A DNA stretch of 64,000 nucleotides from Leadbetterella lacustris (GCA_965234335.1 OZ248455.1:1-64000); one strand, 5' to 3'. Positions 25,023 through 34,193 are shown, counted from the first letter of the stretch. Numbers and translations: made by a program. The notes: generated from the sequence alone by a model not told the origin.

Positions 25023-26627
25023 ATGATGAAATATCATTCTCCTAAATACCTCCTTTTGTGTTTGTTAAGTTTTCAATTATTTGCCCAAACAAAGAAACCT
25101 AACATCATTTGGCTTACCACCGAAGATATGTCTTATCATATTGGTGCTTTTGGCTGTACGGAAGTTAAAACTCCAAATCTTGATAAATTGGCAGCCGAAG
25201 GAACAAAATTCATGAATGTATTCTCTACCGCAGGGGTCTGTGCACCGAGCAGGGCGGCATTGGTCACGGGTAAATATCAAACTTCGTTTGGTGCCCACAA
25301 TATGCGAACTTTTATGGGAAAGGAATATGAAGCAAAAACTGGATTGCCCTCCTACGGTGTGGTTTTGCCGGTAGGACTAAAACCTTACCCGCTGCTTTTA
25401 AGAGAAAACGGATATTTTACTTCAAACAATTCGAAAGAAGACTATCAATTTACAAGTTCAGAAGCGATGTGGGACGAAAGTAACACAAAAGCCACTTGGC
25501 GAAACCGAAAAGATAAGAACCAACCTTTTTTCTCGATCTTTAATTTTCAGACCACTCACGAGTCGCAGGTATTTATGCGTGAAAAAGAGCCATTGCTAGT
25601 TGACCCGAAAGACGTCATCATCCCGCCTTATTTGCCTGATAACGAAATTGTAAGAAAAGACTTTGCGAGATTCATGACCAACGTGCAACTGATGGATGCA
25701 CAAGTAGGAGAGATTATAAAACAACTCAAAGAAGACGGTCTCTACGAAAATACCTACATTTTCTTTTTTCCTGATCATGGCGACGGGCTTCCTTTTTGCA
25801 AAAGAGAATTACTACATAGAGGACTGAAAGTACCCTTAATTGTTAAGTTTCCTGAAGGCAAAAATGCGGGAAACACAGACAACAGGCTTGTTAGTTTTGT
25901 GGATATGGCTCCTACGCTTTTATCCCTTGCCAATATACCGATACCTAAGTTTATAGAAGGACAAGCATTTTTGGGGAAACAAACGCCAAAAGGCCAACGA
26001 AAATACGTATTTGCAGCCCGCGACCGCATGGACGCTGAATATGACAGAGTACGGGCCGTTAGCGATGGGCGTTTTGAATACTTGAAAAACTACCAACCCG
26101 AGAAGCCTTACTATCAAAACATTACGTATAGGCTTCAACAAAAAAGTATGGTGGAGATACTACGATTGAGAGATGCAGGACAGCTTAATCCCCAACAAAT
26201 GCATTGGTTCAAACCGAATAAACCTATAGAGGAACTTTATGACACCGAAAAGGATCCTTATCAATTCGTAAATCTTGCCGAAAATCCCGAGTATAAAGCC
26301 AAATTAGAAGAATTAAGAAATCAGCATCAACACTGGCTCAAAAAATATGGCGACATGGGCGAAATGCCTGAAAAACAAGTGTTAAGCCAAATGTGGAATG
26401 GCCAAAGCAAACCACCCACCACCGAAAAACCGGAAACGACCATAAAAAACAATGTTTTAAAAGTAAATTGTCAGACTCCCGGGGCCTTCATAGCCTACCG
26501 GAAAAAAGGCCAAACTACTTGGCTGCCATATATTGGAAAATTAATATTAAACCCGAACGAGAAACTTGAAATTATAGCCAGGCGAATAGGCTATGCACCG
26601 AGCGAAATTGTACTGTTTGGGGAGTAG
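25023..26627 (+). CDS. Type I sulfatase, secreted
   Basis: A 534-aa protein. Signal peptide about 1-21 (ends LFAQ), then PNIIWLTTEDMSYHIGAFG with the metal-ligating acidic residues, and the formylglycine motif CAPSR with Cys73 in GVCAPSRAALVTGK. FFPDHGDGLPFCKRELLHRG supplies further metal ligands (DHG). Type I sulfatases need an anaerobic or FGE-type maturase, not present in this window. The last 80 residues add a beta-rich tail (NVLKVNCQTPGAFIAYRKKG). Substrate unknown. It is separated from the GH3 operon by a strong terminator, so it may be its own unit. Confidence 0.88.
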   Translation: MMKYHSPKYLLLCLLSFQLFAQTKKPNIIWLTTEDMSYHIGAFGCTEVKTPNLDKLAAEGTKFMNVFSTAGVCAPSRAALVTGKYQTSFGAHNMRTFMGKEYEAKTGLPSYGVVLPVGLKPYPLLLRENGYFTSNNSKEDYQFTSSEAMWDESNTKATWRNRKDKNQPFFSIFNFQTTHESQVFMREKEPLLVDPKDVIIPPYLPDNEIVRKDFARFMTNVQLMDAQVGEIIKQLKEDGLYENTYIFFFPDHGDGLPFCKRELLHRGLKVPLIVKFPEGKNAGNTDNRLVSFVDMAPTLLSLANIPIPKFIEGQAFLGKQTPKGQRKYVFAARDRMDAEYDRVRAVSDGRFEYLKNYQPEKPYYQNITYRLQQKSMVEILRLRDAGQLNPQQMHWFKPNKPIEELYDTEKDPYQFVNLAENPEYKAKLEELRNQHQHWLKKYGDMGEMPEKQVLSQMWNGQSKPPTTEKPETTIKNNVLKVNCQTPGAFIAYRKKGQTTWLPYIGKLILNPNEKLEIIARRIGYAPSEIVLFGE

Positions 26628-26744
26628 ATTTAATCATCTCACAAACTCCACCAATAACAAAATAAATTGAATAATAACTTCTGAGATACTAAATAAAAAA
26701 TCGTCAATCATCAATGAATTCAATCGGAAATTAAAAATCTCAAA

Positions 26745-27263
26745 TCATTCCACCTCCACAATCATCTCAATTTCCACGGCCATATTGGCTGGTAAAGAGC
26801 CTACTCCCACTGCACTGCGTGCGTGTTTGCCTTTTTCGCCAAAAACTTCCACCATGAGGTCAGAGAAGCCGTTGATTACTTGTGGTTGTTGGGTGAAATC
26901 AGGTGGGCAATTGACCATTCCGAGCACTTTTACGATGCGTTTTACTTTGTCTAAGTCGCCAATTTCAGCTTTTAAGGCTGCTAAAAGGTTCAATCCAGTG
27001 TTTCTGGCGGCGGCTTTGCCTTCGTCTATGCTCATGTTTAGGCCTACTTTACCCGTTATAAATTTCCCATCTGCCCCAGTTGGGCCTTTGCCTGACAGAA
27101 AAACGAGATTCCCAGTCCTTACCGCATTCACATAAGAAGCGATGGGTGGCTGAACTTTAGGCAAAACGATGTTTAATTCAGTCAGTCTTTTTTCTATTTT
27201 CTGAGAAAAAGAAGACTGGAAACACAAAAACAAAACACTCAATAACAATACTTTGGATCTCAT
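26745..27263 (-). CDS. RidA-family protein with a signal peptide
   Basis: A 172-aa protein. Residues 1-20 are a signal peptide (KVLLLSVLFLCFQSSFSQ). The remainder is a YjgF/YER057c/UK114 fold (RLTELNIVLPKVQPPIASYV, FLSGKGPTGADGK, ARNTGLNLLAALKAEIGDLD, ARSAVGVGSLPANMAVEIEM). The conserved Arg of imine deaminases is present in HARSAVGVGSLP. Cytosolic RidA deaminates 2-aminoacrylate; a periplasmic version must act elsewhere. It follows the GDPD-GH16 gene by nine bases and is probably co-transcribed. Confidence 0.85.
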   Translation of the reverse strand: MRSKVLLLSVLFLCFQSSFSQKIEKRLTELNIVLPKVQPPIASYVNAVRTGNLVFLSGKGPTGADGKFITGKVGLNMSIDEGKAAARNTGLNLLAALKAEIGDLDKVKRIVKVLGMVNCPPDFTQQPQVINGFSDLMVEVFGEKGKHARSAVGVGSLPANMAVEIEMIVEVE

Positions 27264-27272
27264 ATACTATTC

Positions 27273-28778
27273 TTATTTTTGAAAAACTCTTACATAATCT
27301 ATCTCCATTCTGGCAGGGAAAATATCCGGAGCCACCCCATATTTCCCACCCCAATTTCCGCCAACTGCAATATTCATAATCAGATGAAATCGCTTGTCAT
27401 AGGGCCATTCTTGAAAGTTCTTTTTAGTGTTTTTGAAGCTAAAATACTTTTTGCCATCATACAAAAAATCTATTTTTTCTTGGTCCCATTCTATGCCATA
27501 ATCATGAAACTCGGTGTAAGGCGTTGGTATGAAAAACGAGCCCGTTTTATGTGTGCCAATAGAATGGTTAAAGGCCTTGGTGTGTACGGTTCCATAAACT
27601 GTATCAGGCTCATATCCAACGTGTTCCATTATGTCTATTTCGCCGCTTTCGGGCCAGCCGCCATAGGCCCAATCCGTTGGCAACATCCAAATGGCAGGCC
27701 AAGTACCTTTGCCTTTTGGTAATTTTGCCCGCACTTCTATCTTGCCATTGAGCCAGTCGCCTTTTGTTTTGGTTACCAGTCTTGCCGAGGTATAATCTTT
27801 GTTTTCCTTGGTGGTTTTGTTGGCTGAAATCGTTAAAAGGCCATTGCTCACAAATGCTGTTGAAGTATCTTTTTCGGTGTAAAACTGCAATTCGTTATTT
27901 CCCCAGCCCGAGCCTCCAACATCATAGCCCCATTTCTTATCATCGGGCAGGCCTTTGTAGTTAAATTCATCAGACCAAACCAATTTCCAATCTTTCTGAA
28001 TAGGTGCGTTTTTAATTCTTTCAAAAGCCAGTTCGGGCTCATTGGTAGTAATAAAATCAAAGTCATTGGCTATCAGCCAGTCCAAATCTTTGGAATCGTT
28101 TACTGTCCAGGCATTCAAACTTAAACCCAATTTCTTGGAATCTGCTATCCAATCCGGATTTCTTTTAAATACCGAAAAATGATAATCTGCACCATTGATT
28201 TTGTCAGTCTTGAGTTCGGTTGGTGATTTGGTTCCATTCAAATATTGTAGGTGAGCTTTAGTGTCCAAACTCCTGATTTTCAGCAACATTTCATAATCGA
28301 AGCTGATATAATCCACATATTTTTCCATCTTCATGGCCTTCACCAATTCCACTACTTTCTGTGCCACCACTCGGCCTCTTTCTACACTCGAAGCGGGTTT
28401 TATTTCACAAACAAGTCTGGTGTAGGAATCTTTTCCAGCCTTCAGATATTCTTTCAGTGTCGGTATATTCTCCCCATTGCTGAGTTTAAAAGGCAAAAGC
28501 TCCTTGTAGGTTACTTTCTCGATGCTCAGGCCGTGGTAGGTGGGGTCATGATTTACTACCAAAATATTGTCAGCGGTCATGTGAACATCAAATTCCGACC
28601 CTATACATTTTATGTAAATGGCATATTTGAGCGAAGCAATGGAGTTTTCCGGAAAATTCTTTGCCTTCCAAGCTCCTCGGTGGGCCACCACCGAATTTGG
28701 ACTTTTTGCGAAAGCAGCATTTGTAGAAACTACCAATGCCAGCACAAAAAGGATTTTACTAAATAAACAGAATTTCAT
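27273..28778 (-). CDS. Secreted glycerophosphodiester phosphodiesterase-GH16 glucanase fusion
   Basis: A 501-aa two-domain enzyme with a signal peptide (about 1-24). Residues 30-255 are a GDPD domain: VVAHRGAWKAKNFPENSIAS, GSEFDVHMTADNILVVNHDP, LVCEIKP (the His, Glu and Asp ligands are present). Residues 262-501 are GH16: WKLVWSDEFNYKG, WGNNELQFYTEKD, KGTWPAIWMLP and GEIDIMEHVG, the catalytic ExDxxE of laminarinase-type beta-glucanases. The fusion suggests a glucan decorated with glycerol-phosphate groups. Transcribed toward ridA. Start ATG at 28778 precedes a clear signal sequence. Confidence 0.88.
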   Translation of the reverse strand: MKFCLFSKILFVLALVVSTNAAFAKSPNSVVAHRGAWKAKNFPENSIASLKYAIYIKCIGSEFDVHMTADNILVVNHDPTYHGLSIEKVTYKELLPFKLSNGENIPTLKEYLKAGKDSYTRLVCEIKPASSVERGRVVAQKVVELVKAMKMEKYVDYISFDYEMLLKIRSLDTKAHLQYLNGTKSPTELKTDKINGADYHFSVFKRNPDWIADSKKLGLSLNAWTVNDSKDLDWLIANDFDFITTNEPELAFERIKNAPIQKDWKLVWSDEFNYKGLPDDKKWGYDVGGSGWGNNELQFYTEKDTSTAFVSNGLLTISANKTTKENKDYTSARLVTKTKGDWLNGKIEVRAKLPKGKGTWPAIWMLPTDWAYGGWPESGEIDIMEHVGYEPDTVYGTVHTKAFNHSIGTHKTGSFFIPTPYTEFHDYGIEWDQEKIDFLYDGKKYFSFKNTKKNFQEWPYDKRFHLIMNIAVGGNWGGKYGVAPDIFPARMEIDYVRVFQK

Positions 28779-29289
28779 TGTTGATTAAGGTCATTTTTTC
28801 AAAATTAAAGAAAATAATTTTTATATGTTTGTTTTTAACCGTAAAGTCGCAATGACGCTAAGAAATAGTCATTTCATTTGTTTATATTTTACTGCTAAGT
28901 TCTTAATAATTAATCGCTTTCTCCTCTTTCTTGAATTTTAGTCCTAGATGTTTCATTCCTTCAAAAAATTAGAAAGGACCTAAAAAATCAAATAACATTT
29001 AAGCTTTTTGAAAAAAACGAAGGCTCAATAAACATCAGGCCAACTCATCCTTGAACAAAAAGCTCAAGATTCCGCAACAATAAGGTCAATCATGGATGCG
29101 GCAATAAAAAACAAACTCCGTGTATTTGATTCTTTAAACTTATTGTTCATTTTGATTCTCAATTTTATATTTTTTTCAGGTTTAAAAAAAAAATTCTAAA
29201 CCAAAAAAAGCTAAAAGGTGTGTAAAGGAGAGTGAATGTCAAAAAGTGGTTTATATTTGTAAATTCATAAAAAACAACCCTAAAATACA
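28779..29289. other. Divergent intergenic region between GDPD-GH16 and rhaT
   Basis: No gene recognised. A plus-strand stretch near 29050-29200 is open (KAQDSATIRSIMDAAIKNKL) but has no start or known motif. A candidate rhaT -7 element is listed separately. Confidence 0.4.
29252..29259 (+). promoter_or_regulatory. Candidate -7 element for rhaT
   Basis: TATATTTG fits TAnnTTTG exactly, 30 bases upstream of the rhaT ATG. Confidence 0.45.
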
Positions 29290-30342
29290 ATGGAATCAAT
29301 ACTCGGAATCATTTTTCACGCTATAGGAGGCTTCTCATCGGGCAGTTTTTATATGCCCTTCAAAAAAGTAAAAGGCTGGGCTTGGGAAAGTTATTGGATA
29401 GTGGGTGGATTATTTTCTTGGTTAATTGTTCCGCCCATAGCTGCTTATTTAACCATACCAAATTTTGGGGAAATAATTTCCGACACGGAGTCTTCCGTCT
29501 TGAATTTTACATTTTTAATGGGATTGCTTTGGGGCATTGGTGGCCTTACCTACGGTTTGGGCGTTCGGTATTTGGGCATGTCGCTCGGCAATTCGGTAGT
29601 ATTGGGTTTTTGTTCGGCCTTTGGTGCATTGGTGCCGGCCATTTATTATGATTTTAATCCGACGGATGGCAAAACCACCTTTTCTGATATGCTTCACGAC
29701 ACTGGCGGTCAAATTGTACTTCTTGGAGTTTTGGTTTGCATTATCGGAATCGTTATTCTTGGTAGGGCAGGGCTTTTAAAAGAAAAAAGCCTCACCCAAG
29801 AACAAAAAGTGGCGAGTGTCAAAGAATTTAGCTTGGTAAAAGGTCTCATAATTGCTATTATTTCAGGAATATTAAGTTCGTTTTTTAACTTTGGGATAGA
29901 GTCTGGCAAACCAATGGCAGATGCGGCCGTGGCTTCGGGAAACAATCCGCTTTTTCAAAACAACGTCACTTATATCATAGTGATGTGGGGAGGTCTTACT
30001 ACCAATTTTTTGTGGTGTATGTATCTTAATTTTAAAAACAAAACATTTGGAGACTACACCAATGCCAAATCACCCATTGCAAACAATATTTTATTTTCGG
30101 CAATAGCGGGTACCATGTGGTTCTTGCAGTTTTTCTTTTACGGCATGGGCGAGAGCAAACTCGGCAATGGTGCTAGTTCGTGGATACTCCACATGGCTAC
30201 CATCATCCTTACCGCCAACCTTTGGGGACTTTGGCTTAAAGAATGGAAAGGCGTTTCACCCAAAGCCTTCCGTACTTTTATTGTTGGCATAATCGTTATG
30301 TTGCTTTCAATAGTTTTGGTTGGTATTGGAAATTCCATGTGA
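29290..30342 (+). CDS. rhaT: L-rhamnose/proton symporter
   Basis: A 350-aa inner-membrane protein with ten predicted hydrophobic segments. The N-terminus (GIIFHAIGGFSSGSFYMPFK, then KGWAWESYWIVGG) and GLTYGLGVRYLGMSLGNSVV are typical of RhaT (DMT superfamily). It imports L-rhamnose with H+. The catabolic genes (aldolase fusion and rhaI) lie 14 kb downstream on the same strand. Confidence 0.9.
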   Translation: MESILGIIFHAIGGFSSGSFYMPFKKVKGWAWESYWIVGGLFSWLIVPPIAAYLTIPNFGEIISDTESSVLNFTFLMGLLWGIGGLTYGLGVRYLGMSLGNSVVLGFCSAFGALVPAIYYDFNPTDGKTTFSDMLHDTGGQIVLLGVLVCIIGIVILGRAGLLKEKSLTQEQKVASVKEFSLVKGLIIAIISGILSSFFNFGIESGKPMADAAVASGNNPLFQNNVTYIIVMWGGLTTNFLWCMYLNFKNKTFGDYTNAKSPIANNILFSAIAGTMWFLQFFFYGMGESKLGNGASSWILHMATIILTANLWGLWLKEWKGVSPKAFRTFIVGIIVMLLSIVLVGIGNSM

Positions 30343-30401
30343 TTTGCGTGTCATTTTTATAGATTTGGGAATAGCTATTCGTAAATGACTAGCTATTTTT
30401 T

Positions 30402-30803
30402 TTATCTTTTCATGTCCATGCTTTCTACTTCCAAAAAAGAAGATATAACTGTTTTAAAAAAATAAAATAAGTATTTGATATTAAGTGCTTTGGGGTAAAT
30501 ATTTTTTACCAATTTGTGGATCATTGTGCCTCCTTTGCGGAACAATCTTTTTAGAGTTTCAAATAAGTCTTTGAAACTACCAAAGTGTCGGGCAATATAT
30601 ATAGAATGGCTAGCAATATCATCATCAAAGGTATCACAAAACCAATCTCGTGAGATGTAAACATGAGCGGGTCAATGGCTCAACCAAACCAAAACAACAA
30701 AATATTGCAGCTGTGCATAAAAGCTAATGTAACAATCAAAAGTAGCGATTTTGGTAGTGTTGGAACGCTTGAAAACGTAGTCGTGGGGCGATGAGATTGC
30801 CAT
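30402..30803 (-). pseudogene. Possible decayed minus-strand gene with one internal TGA
   Basis: From ATG at 30803 there are 43 codons (MAISSPHDYVFKRSNTTKIA ...), TGA at 30674-30672, then 89 open codons to TAA at 30404 (HVYISRDWFCDTFDDDIASH ... FKDLFETLKRLFRKGG). The length and composition suggest a once-coding 133-residue protein, but I recognise no family and the plus strand also shows short open pieces. It fills most of the 595-base gap after rhaT, which otherwise shows nothing. Confidence 0.25.
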
Positions 30804-30937
30804 CAGAGCTGCTGCTGAGTTTCAAAAAAAAGAAATTAGTGTTAAAGGATGACACTACTTAAGGATTTGTTTCGTAAATTAGGATTTGAATAATCTCGAA
30901 CCCCAATTTTTATACATCAACTAAATTAATTTGTACA

Positions 30938-31444
30938 ATGCTTAAAAAAATCTTCATTGGTCTCGCAGTTGTGTTGATTGCCATCCAGTTTGTAAAACCA
31001 GAAAAGAATATTTCTGACGACAATACTTATGCCATTACTACCAAGTATGAAATGCCCGACGATGTCAAAAAGACGTTTGAAGTGGCTTGTAACGACTGCC
31101 ACTCGAATAAGACAGTATATCCGTGGTATGCTAATATTCAGCCTTTTGCGTGGTTTTTAAATGACCATGTGGTAGATGGTAAGAAGCATTTTAATATCTC
31201 TACTTTTACCAAATTGCCGATAGCGGTTCAAAACCATAAGCTAGAAGAAACCATAGAAATGGTCAAAGAAAAGGAGATGCCTTTAGAATCTTACACCTAT
31301 TTGGGATTACACAAGGAGGCTAACCTGACTGATGCTCAAAGAGATGCGATAGTAAACTGGGCTATGGCTCAAATGGATTCACTAAAGGCAAATTATCCAG
31401 CTGATAGTCTAAAAATGAAACCAAGGCCAAAGCCAGCCGAGTAA
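30938..31444 (+). CDS. Haem-binding domain protein (c-type haem motif)
   Basis: A 168-aa protein with an N-terminal membrane anchor or signal (LKKIFIGLAVVLIAIQFV). ACNDCHSNKTVYPWYANIQP carries a CxxCH haem c site (near residues 51-55) and the NKTxYPWY-x-xxxP pattern of the haem-binding domain common in Bacteroidota. The C-terminal half (EEGEMPL-like KEKEMPLESYTYLG, LTDAQRDAIVNWA) completes the domain. It is probably periplasmic and involved in electron transfer. Confidence 0.85.
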   Translation: MLKKIFIGLAVVLIAIQFVKPEKNISDDNTYAITTKYEMPDDVKKTFEVACNDCHSNKTVYPWYANIQPFAWFLNDHVVDGKKHFNISTFTKLPIAVQNHKLEETIEMVKEKEMPLESYTYLGLHKEANLTDAQRDAIVNWAMAQMDSLKANYPADSLKMKPRPKPAE

Positions 31445-31464
31445 AACCAATATCGCCAAAAGAA

Positions 31465-31493
31465 GCCGTCGAAACATGTTGACGGTTTTTTTG
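31465..31493 (+). terminator. Rho-independent terminator
   Basis: CCGTC (31466-31470), loop GAAACATGTT, GACGG (31481-31485), then seven T. Ends the haem-binding gene. Confidence 0.7.
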
Positions 31494-31561
31494 TTAGCAA
31501 ATTTACAGAGTTTAAATTCCTAAAATATTACAAAAACTGAAACGCTAAAATTGGTCAATGT

Positions 31562-31617
31562 AAAACTCTGTGAATCTCAAAAACGCCCAGCGAATACTCT
31601 GAGTAACTCGGTAGTAA
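31562..31617. repeat. Dispersed CTCTGTGAA-type repeat
   Basis: AAAACTCTGTGAATCTCAAA followed by AACG resembles 47182-47205 (AAAACTCTGTGAAACTCAAA, AACG), and both continue into a degenerate CTCTG/GTAAAAA second half. A low-copy intergenic repeat; function unknown. Confidence 0.4.
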
Positions 31618-31687
31618 AAAATTAGCGTTTTTTTCACCTTTCGATTAAAATGTTCGTATCAAATAAAATTAAAACCTTAACAATATT

Positions 31688-32548
31688 ATGTTTAAGCTGA
31701 GCTTTATTCTTCCAATTATTTTTTCGCTTGTCCTTTTTGTTCCAGCTTTTGATAATTTGGACACAAAGACGGAACCCATGACGATTTGCCACACTTTTCC
31801 GAGCGACGACATGCGTCAGTTTGCACTTGACCCTGATTTTCAGGCTCTCCACTTCGCACCAGCACCGCTTCAATATGCTGGAGTAGGAACCAACGTGACT
31901 TTCAAAACAACTGACGGTACGGATGCAAAAGGTTACCTGGTCAAAGCCAAAAGCAAGTCAAATAAATGGCTTTTTGTGTATCAAGAATGGTGGGGATTAA
32001 ACGATTATATCCGTCAAGAATCAGATAAGTTTTACAAAGATTTAGGCGAAAATGTAAACGTTTTGGCAGTTGACATGTACGATGGACAATCCACTTCCAA
32101 CCCACAAGAAGCAGGCAAGTTAATGTCAAGCACAAAAGAGGCTCGTTTGGTAGCAATAGTAAATGGAGCCACAACTTTAGCTGGTAAAAAGGCCAAAATA
32201 GCCAACGTAGGCTGGTGCTTTGGTGGTGCATGGTCGCTTCGCTCGGCTATTTTGGGAGGTAAACAAACCATAGGTTCTGTCATGTACTATGGCATGCCCG
32301 TAGCTGATGTAAACGAACTCAAAAAACTAAATGCTGATGTTCTAGGACTTTTCGCAACGGAAACAAGAATCTCTAAAGAAGTAATTGAGAAATTTGCCGA
32401 AAACATGAAAGCAGCCGGCAAAAAGCTGGATTATAAAATATTTGATGGTGTCCACGGTTTTGCCAACCCAAGCAATCCTAAACATGATCCAGCTCTTACA
32501 AAGGAGGCCTATGGTATGGCTTTGGGGTATTTGAAGGGTAAGTTTTGA
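31688..32548 (+). CDS. Dienelactone hydrolase-family protein, exported
   Basis: A 286-aa alpha/beta hydrolase with an N-terminal signal or anchor (FILPIIFSLVLFVPA). The nucleophile is Cys in NVGWCFGGAW, and the catalytic His is in FDGVHGFANP. The position expected to hold Asp reads GLFATETRIS, so the acidic member of the triad is not obvious and could be the Glu. VYQEWWGLNDYIRQESDKF is typical of the family. The substrate is unlikely to be a dienelactone; cleavage of an ester or lactone in the periplasm is a guess. Confidence 0.8.
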   Translation: MFKLSFILPIIFSLVLFVPAFDNLDTKTEPMTICHTFPSDDMRQFALDPDFQALHFAPAPLQYAGVGTNVTFKTTDGTDAKGYLVKAKSKSNKWLFVYQEWWGLNDYIRQESDKFYKDLGENVNVLAVDMYDGQSTSNPQEAGKLMSSTKEARLVAIVNGATTLAGKKAKIANVGWCFGGAWSLRSAILGGKQTIGSVMYYGMPVADVNELKKLNADVLGLFATETRISKEVIEKFAENMKAAGKKLDYKIFDGVHGFANPSNPKHDPALTKEAYGMALGYLKGKF

Positions 32549-32590
32549 GGAATTTGAATTTGTCAATATAGCACTTTCTTATATTTTTAC

Positions 32591-32900
32591 ATTATTATTA
32601 AAAAACTAATTACAGCTTTAACTCTTAAGAAATACAAAACCATCAATTATGATACTAAAGGTAGGTCTGAGTCTATAACTTTTGACCTTAATAGTTAGGA
32701 ATTTAGGAAGTTAATGTAAAGCTTTAATTGAAGAGAGTAAATGATATTGCGGTCATAATAAATTGCCAAAGTTAACCTCCAATATTGGGTTTAATTTTGC
32801 GATTCAATTATTTATTGACGATGATAGGTTAATTTTAGACAGTAAATTTAGTGTATTGATAGCTCAAAATGACGCTAGTGAATTGATTGAGAATTTCTAA
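32591..32900 (+). other. Intergenic region with decayed coding scraps
   Basis: One stretch (from 32591) reads LKKYKTINYDTKGRSESITF and DLNS, then TAG, then EFRKLM-stop, like the end of a small antitoxin-type gene. A second open stretch ends at 32900 (GFNFAIQLFIDDDRLILDSK). Neither has a start codon. I do not call genes here. Confidence 0.3.
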
Positions 32901-32951
32901 ATTGCAAATTATCATTCAAATCCATTAAATTTGTTTAAAATACTATTTTAT

Positions 32952-33167
32952 ATGTTGACCAATCTTCAATTAGAGCTATTAAAGACTTTTTCAAGGCCAT
33001 TGCCTGAAAGTCAATTTCTTGAAATAAAACAATTGTTGGCAGACTATTTTGCAAAAAAGGTGGACGAAGGTATAGACGACCTCTTTGAAAAAAACAATTG
33101 GGATGTAAACGAAAAGGTATCGGAATGGTCTAAATCTCACGAAAGGATTCCATACAACAGCAAATAA
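32952..33167 (+). CDS. Antitoxin of PIN-domain pair
   Basis: A 71-aa protein if started at the ATG of MLTNLQLELLKTFSRPLPES; the longer frame from 32931 adds seven residues with no family support. The sequence LEIKQLLADYFAKKVDEGID and the tail SHERIPYNSK are typical of small antitoxins paired with PIN toxins in Bacteroidota. The stop overlaps the PIN start (TAATG). Confidence 0.65.
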   Translation: MLTNLQLELLKTFSRPLPESQFLEIKQLLADYFAKKVDEGIDDLFEKNNWDVNEKVSEWSKSHERIPYNSK

Positions 33168-33571
33168 TGAGAGTTGTAATTGACACAAACTGTTTTGTAG
33201 CTATTATTCCGAAAAGGTCAATTTACCGACCAATATTTGATGCATATCGACAAGGCAGATTTGAATTGGCCGTTTCTACTGAGGTTTTAAATGAATACTC
33301 CGGAATTTTTACCAAAATAATGTCTTTTGAGATTTCAGAGAATATTATTGAATTGATTTTAAAGCAACCAAATACACTTAATTCTGAAATTTATTACTAC
33401 TGGAATTTAATCGCTGCTGATAATGATGATAATAAATTCAGCGATTTGGCGATTTCAACAAATTCTGATTTCATTATTTCACTTGACAAACATTTTGATA
33501 TTTTAAAAACAATTCCATTTCCTAAAGTCCAAGTAATTGGTTTGGATGAATTTTTAGCAATTATATCATAA
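33167..33571 (+). CDS. PIN-domain toxin (ribonuclease)
   Basis: A 134-aa PIN domain of the COG1569 type. Acidic active-site residues occur in VVIDTNCFVAII (Asp6), STEVLNEY (Glu), DNKFSDLAI (Asp) and DFIISLDKHF (Asp), in the usual order. It should be an Mg2+-dependent endoribonuclease neutralised by the upstream protein. Both genes look intact. Confidence 0.8.
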   Translation: MRVVIDTNCFVAIIPKRSIYRPIFDAYRQGRFELAVSTEVLNEYSGIFTKIMSFEISENIIELILKQPNTLNSEIYYYWNLIAADNDDNKFSDLAISTNSDFIISLDKHFDILKTIPFPKVQVIGLDEFLAIIS

Positions 33572-34193
33572 TTTGGAGGTGGTTGATTTTACTTAAAATT
33601 CATATAGTAAATTATGTGGCTCAATACTATGTAAAACCTCCAAAAAGGTGGTAAAGTAGTTACTCCTTGAGGTAATCTGAAATACGCCTAACCATACTTC
33701 GATACTTTTTGGAATAATATGGGGCTTAGAGAGACGGTGTGGAGTTCTGTTAATTACCCAAATGAACTAACAAAAGAAATTGCGAAAGAAGATTTCGAGG
33801 AATTGGTAAATAGTTTTGATTCAATAATATATGACTAAGCTAAAGTAAAATTGGTTAAATATAAAAATGTATTTGAATTTAAAGTGGCACAACAAAATCT
33901 ACGTACAAGACACTAAAAACACCCTACACATTTTTGAGCGGGAAGATGAAGCCCGTGACGTGAATCTTCTAAGAAAAAGGATGTTAATACATCATCATGC
34001 ATTTATGGAAGCAATAAAATGTAAATCAATTTTTATTCATCTCGTTCGGTTGCTTTAGTTCTACCTTCCCCTTTTAGTCCAATCGCCCATATCAGTAGAT
34101 AAAAACTGTAAAATAGACTAATTTTTTGAAAAAATATAAAATATCTTTGTTGTGATTCTTGGGCTTATAAAATTATCTTAAAAAATATCTAAA
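33572..34193 (+). other. Intergenic region, no firm gene
   Basis: A 39-codon frame at 33719-33838 (LRETVWSSVNYPNELTKEIA ...) and a 63-codon frame at 33867-34058 are open, but neither has recognisable motifs, and the second has a weak start context. They may be gene debris. A promoter-like element for the next operon is near the right end. Confidence 0.3.
34142..34149 (+). promoter_or_regulatory. Candidate -7 element for the gluconate dehydrogenase-like operon
   Basis: TATCTTTG fits TAnnTTTG, 44 bases upstream of the next ATG. Confidence 0.4.

Noticed and set aside
27279..27722. 147-codon plus-strand gene
   Set aside because: Antisense shadow of the GH16 domain; the other strand has signal peptide, domains and catalytic motifs.
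28251..28766. 171-codon plus-strand gene
   Set aside because: Antisense shadow of the GDPD domain.
33867..34058. 63-codon plus-strand gene
   Set aside because: Open but featureless; kept only as possible debris in the intergenic note.
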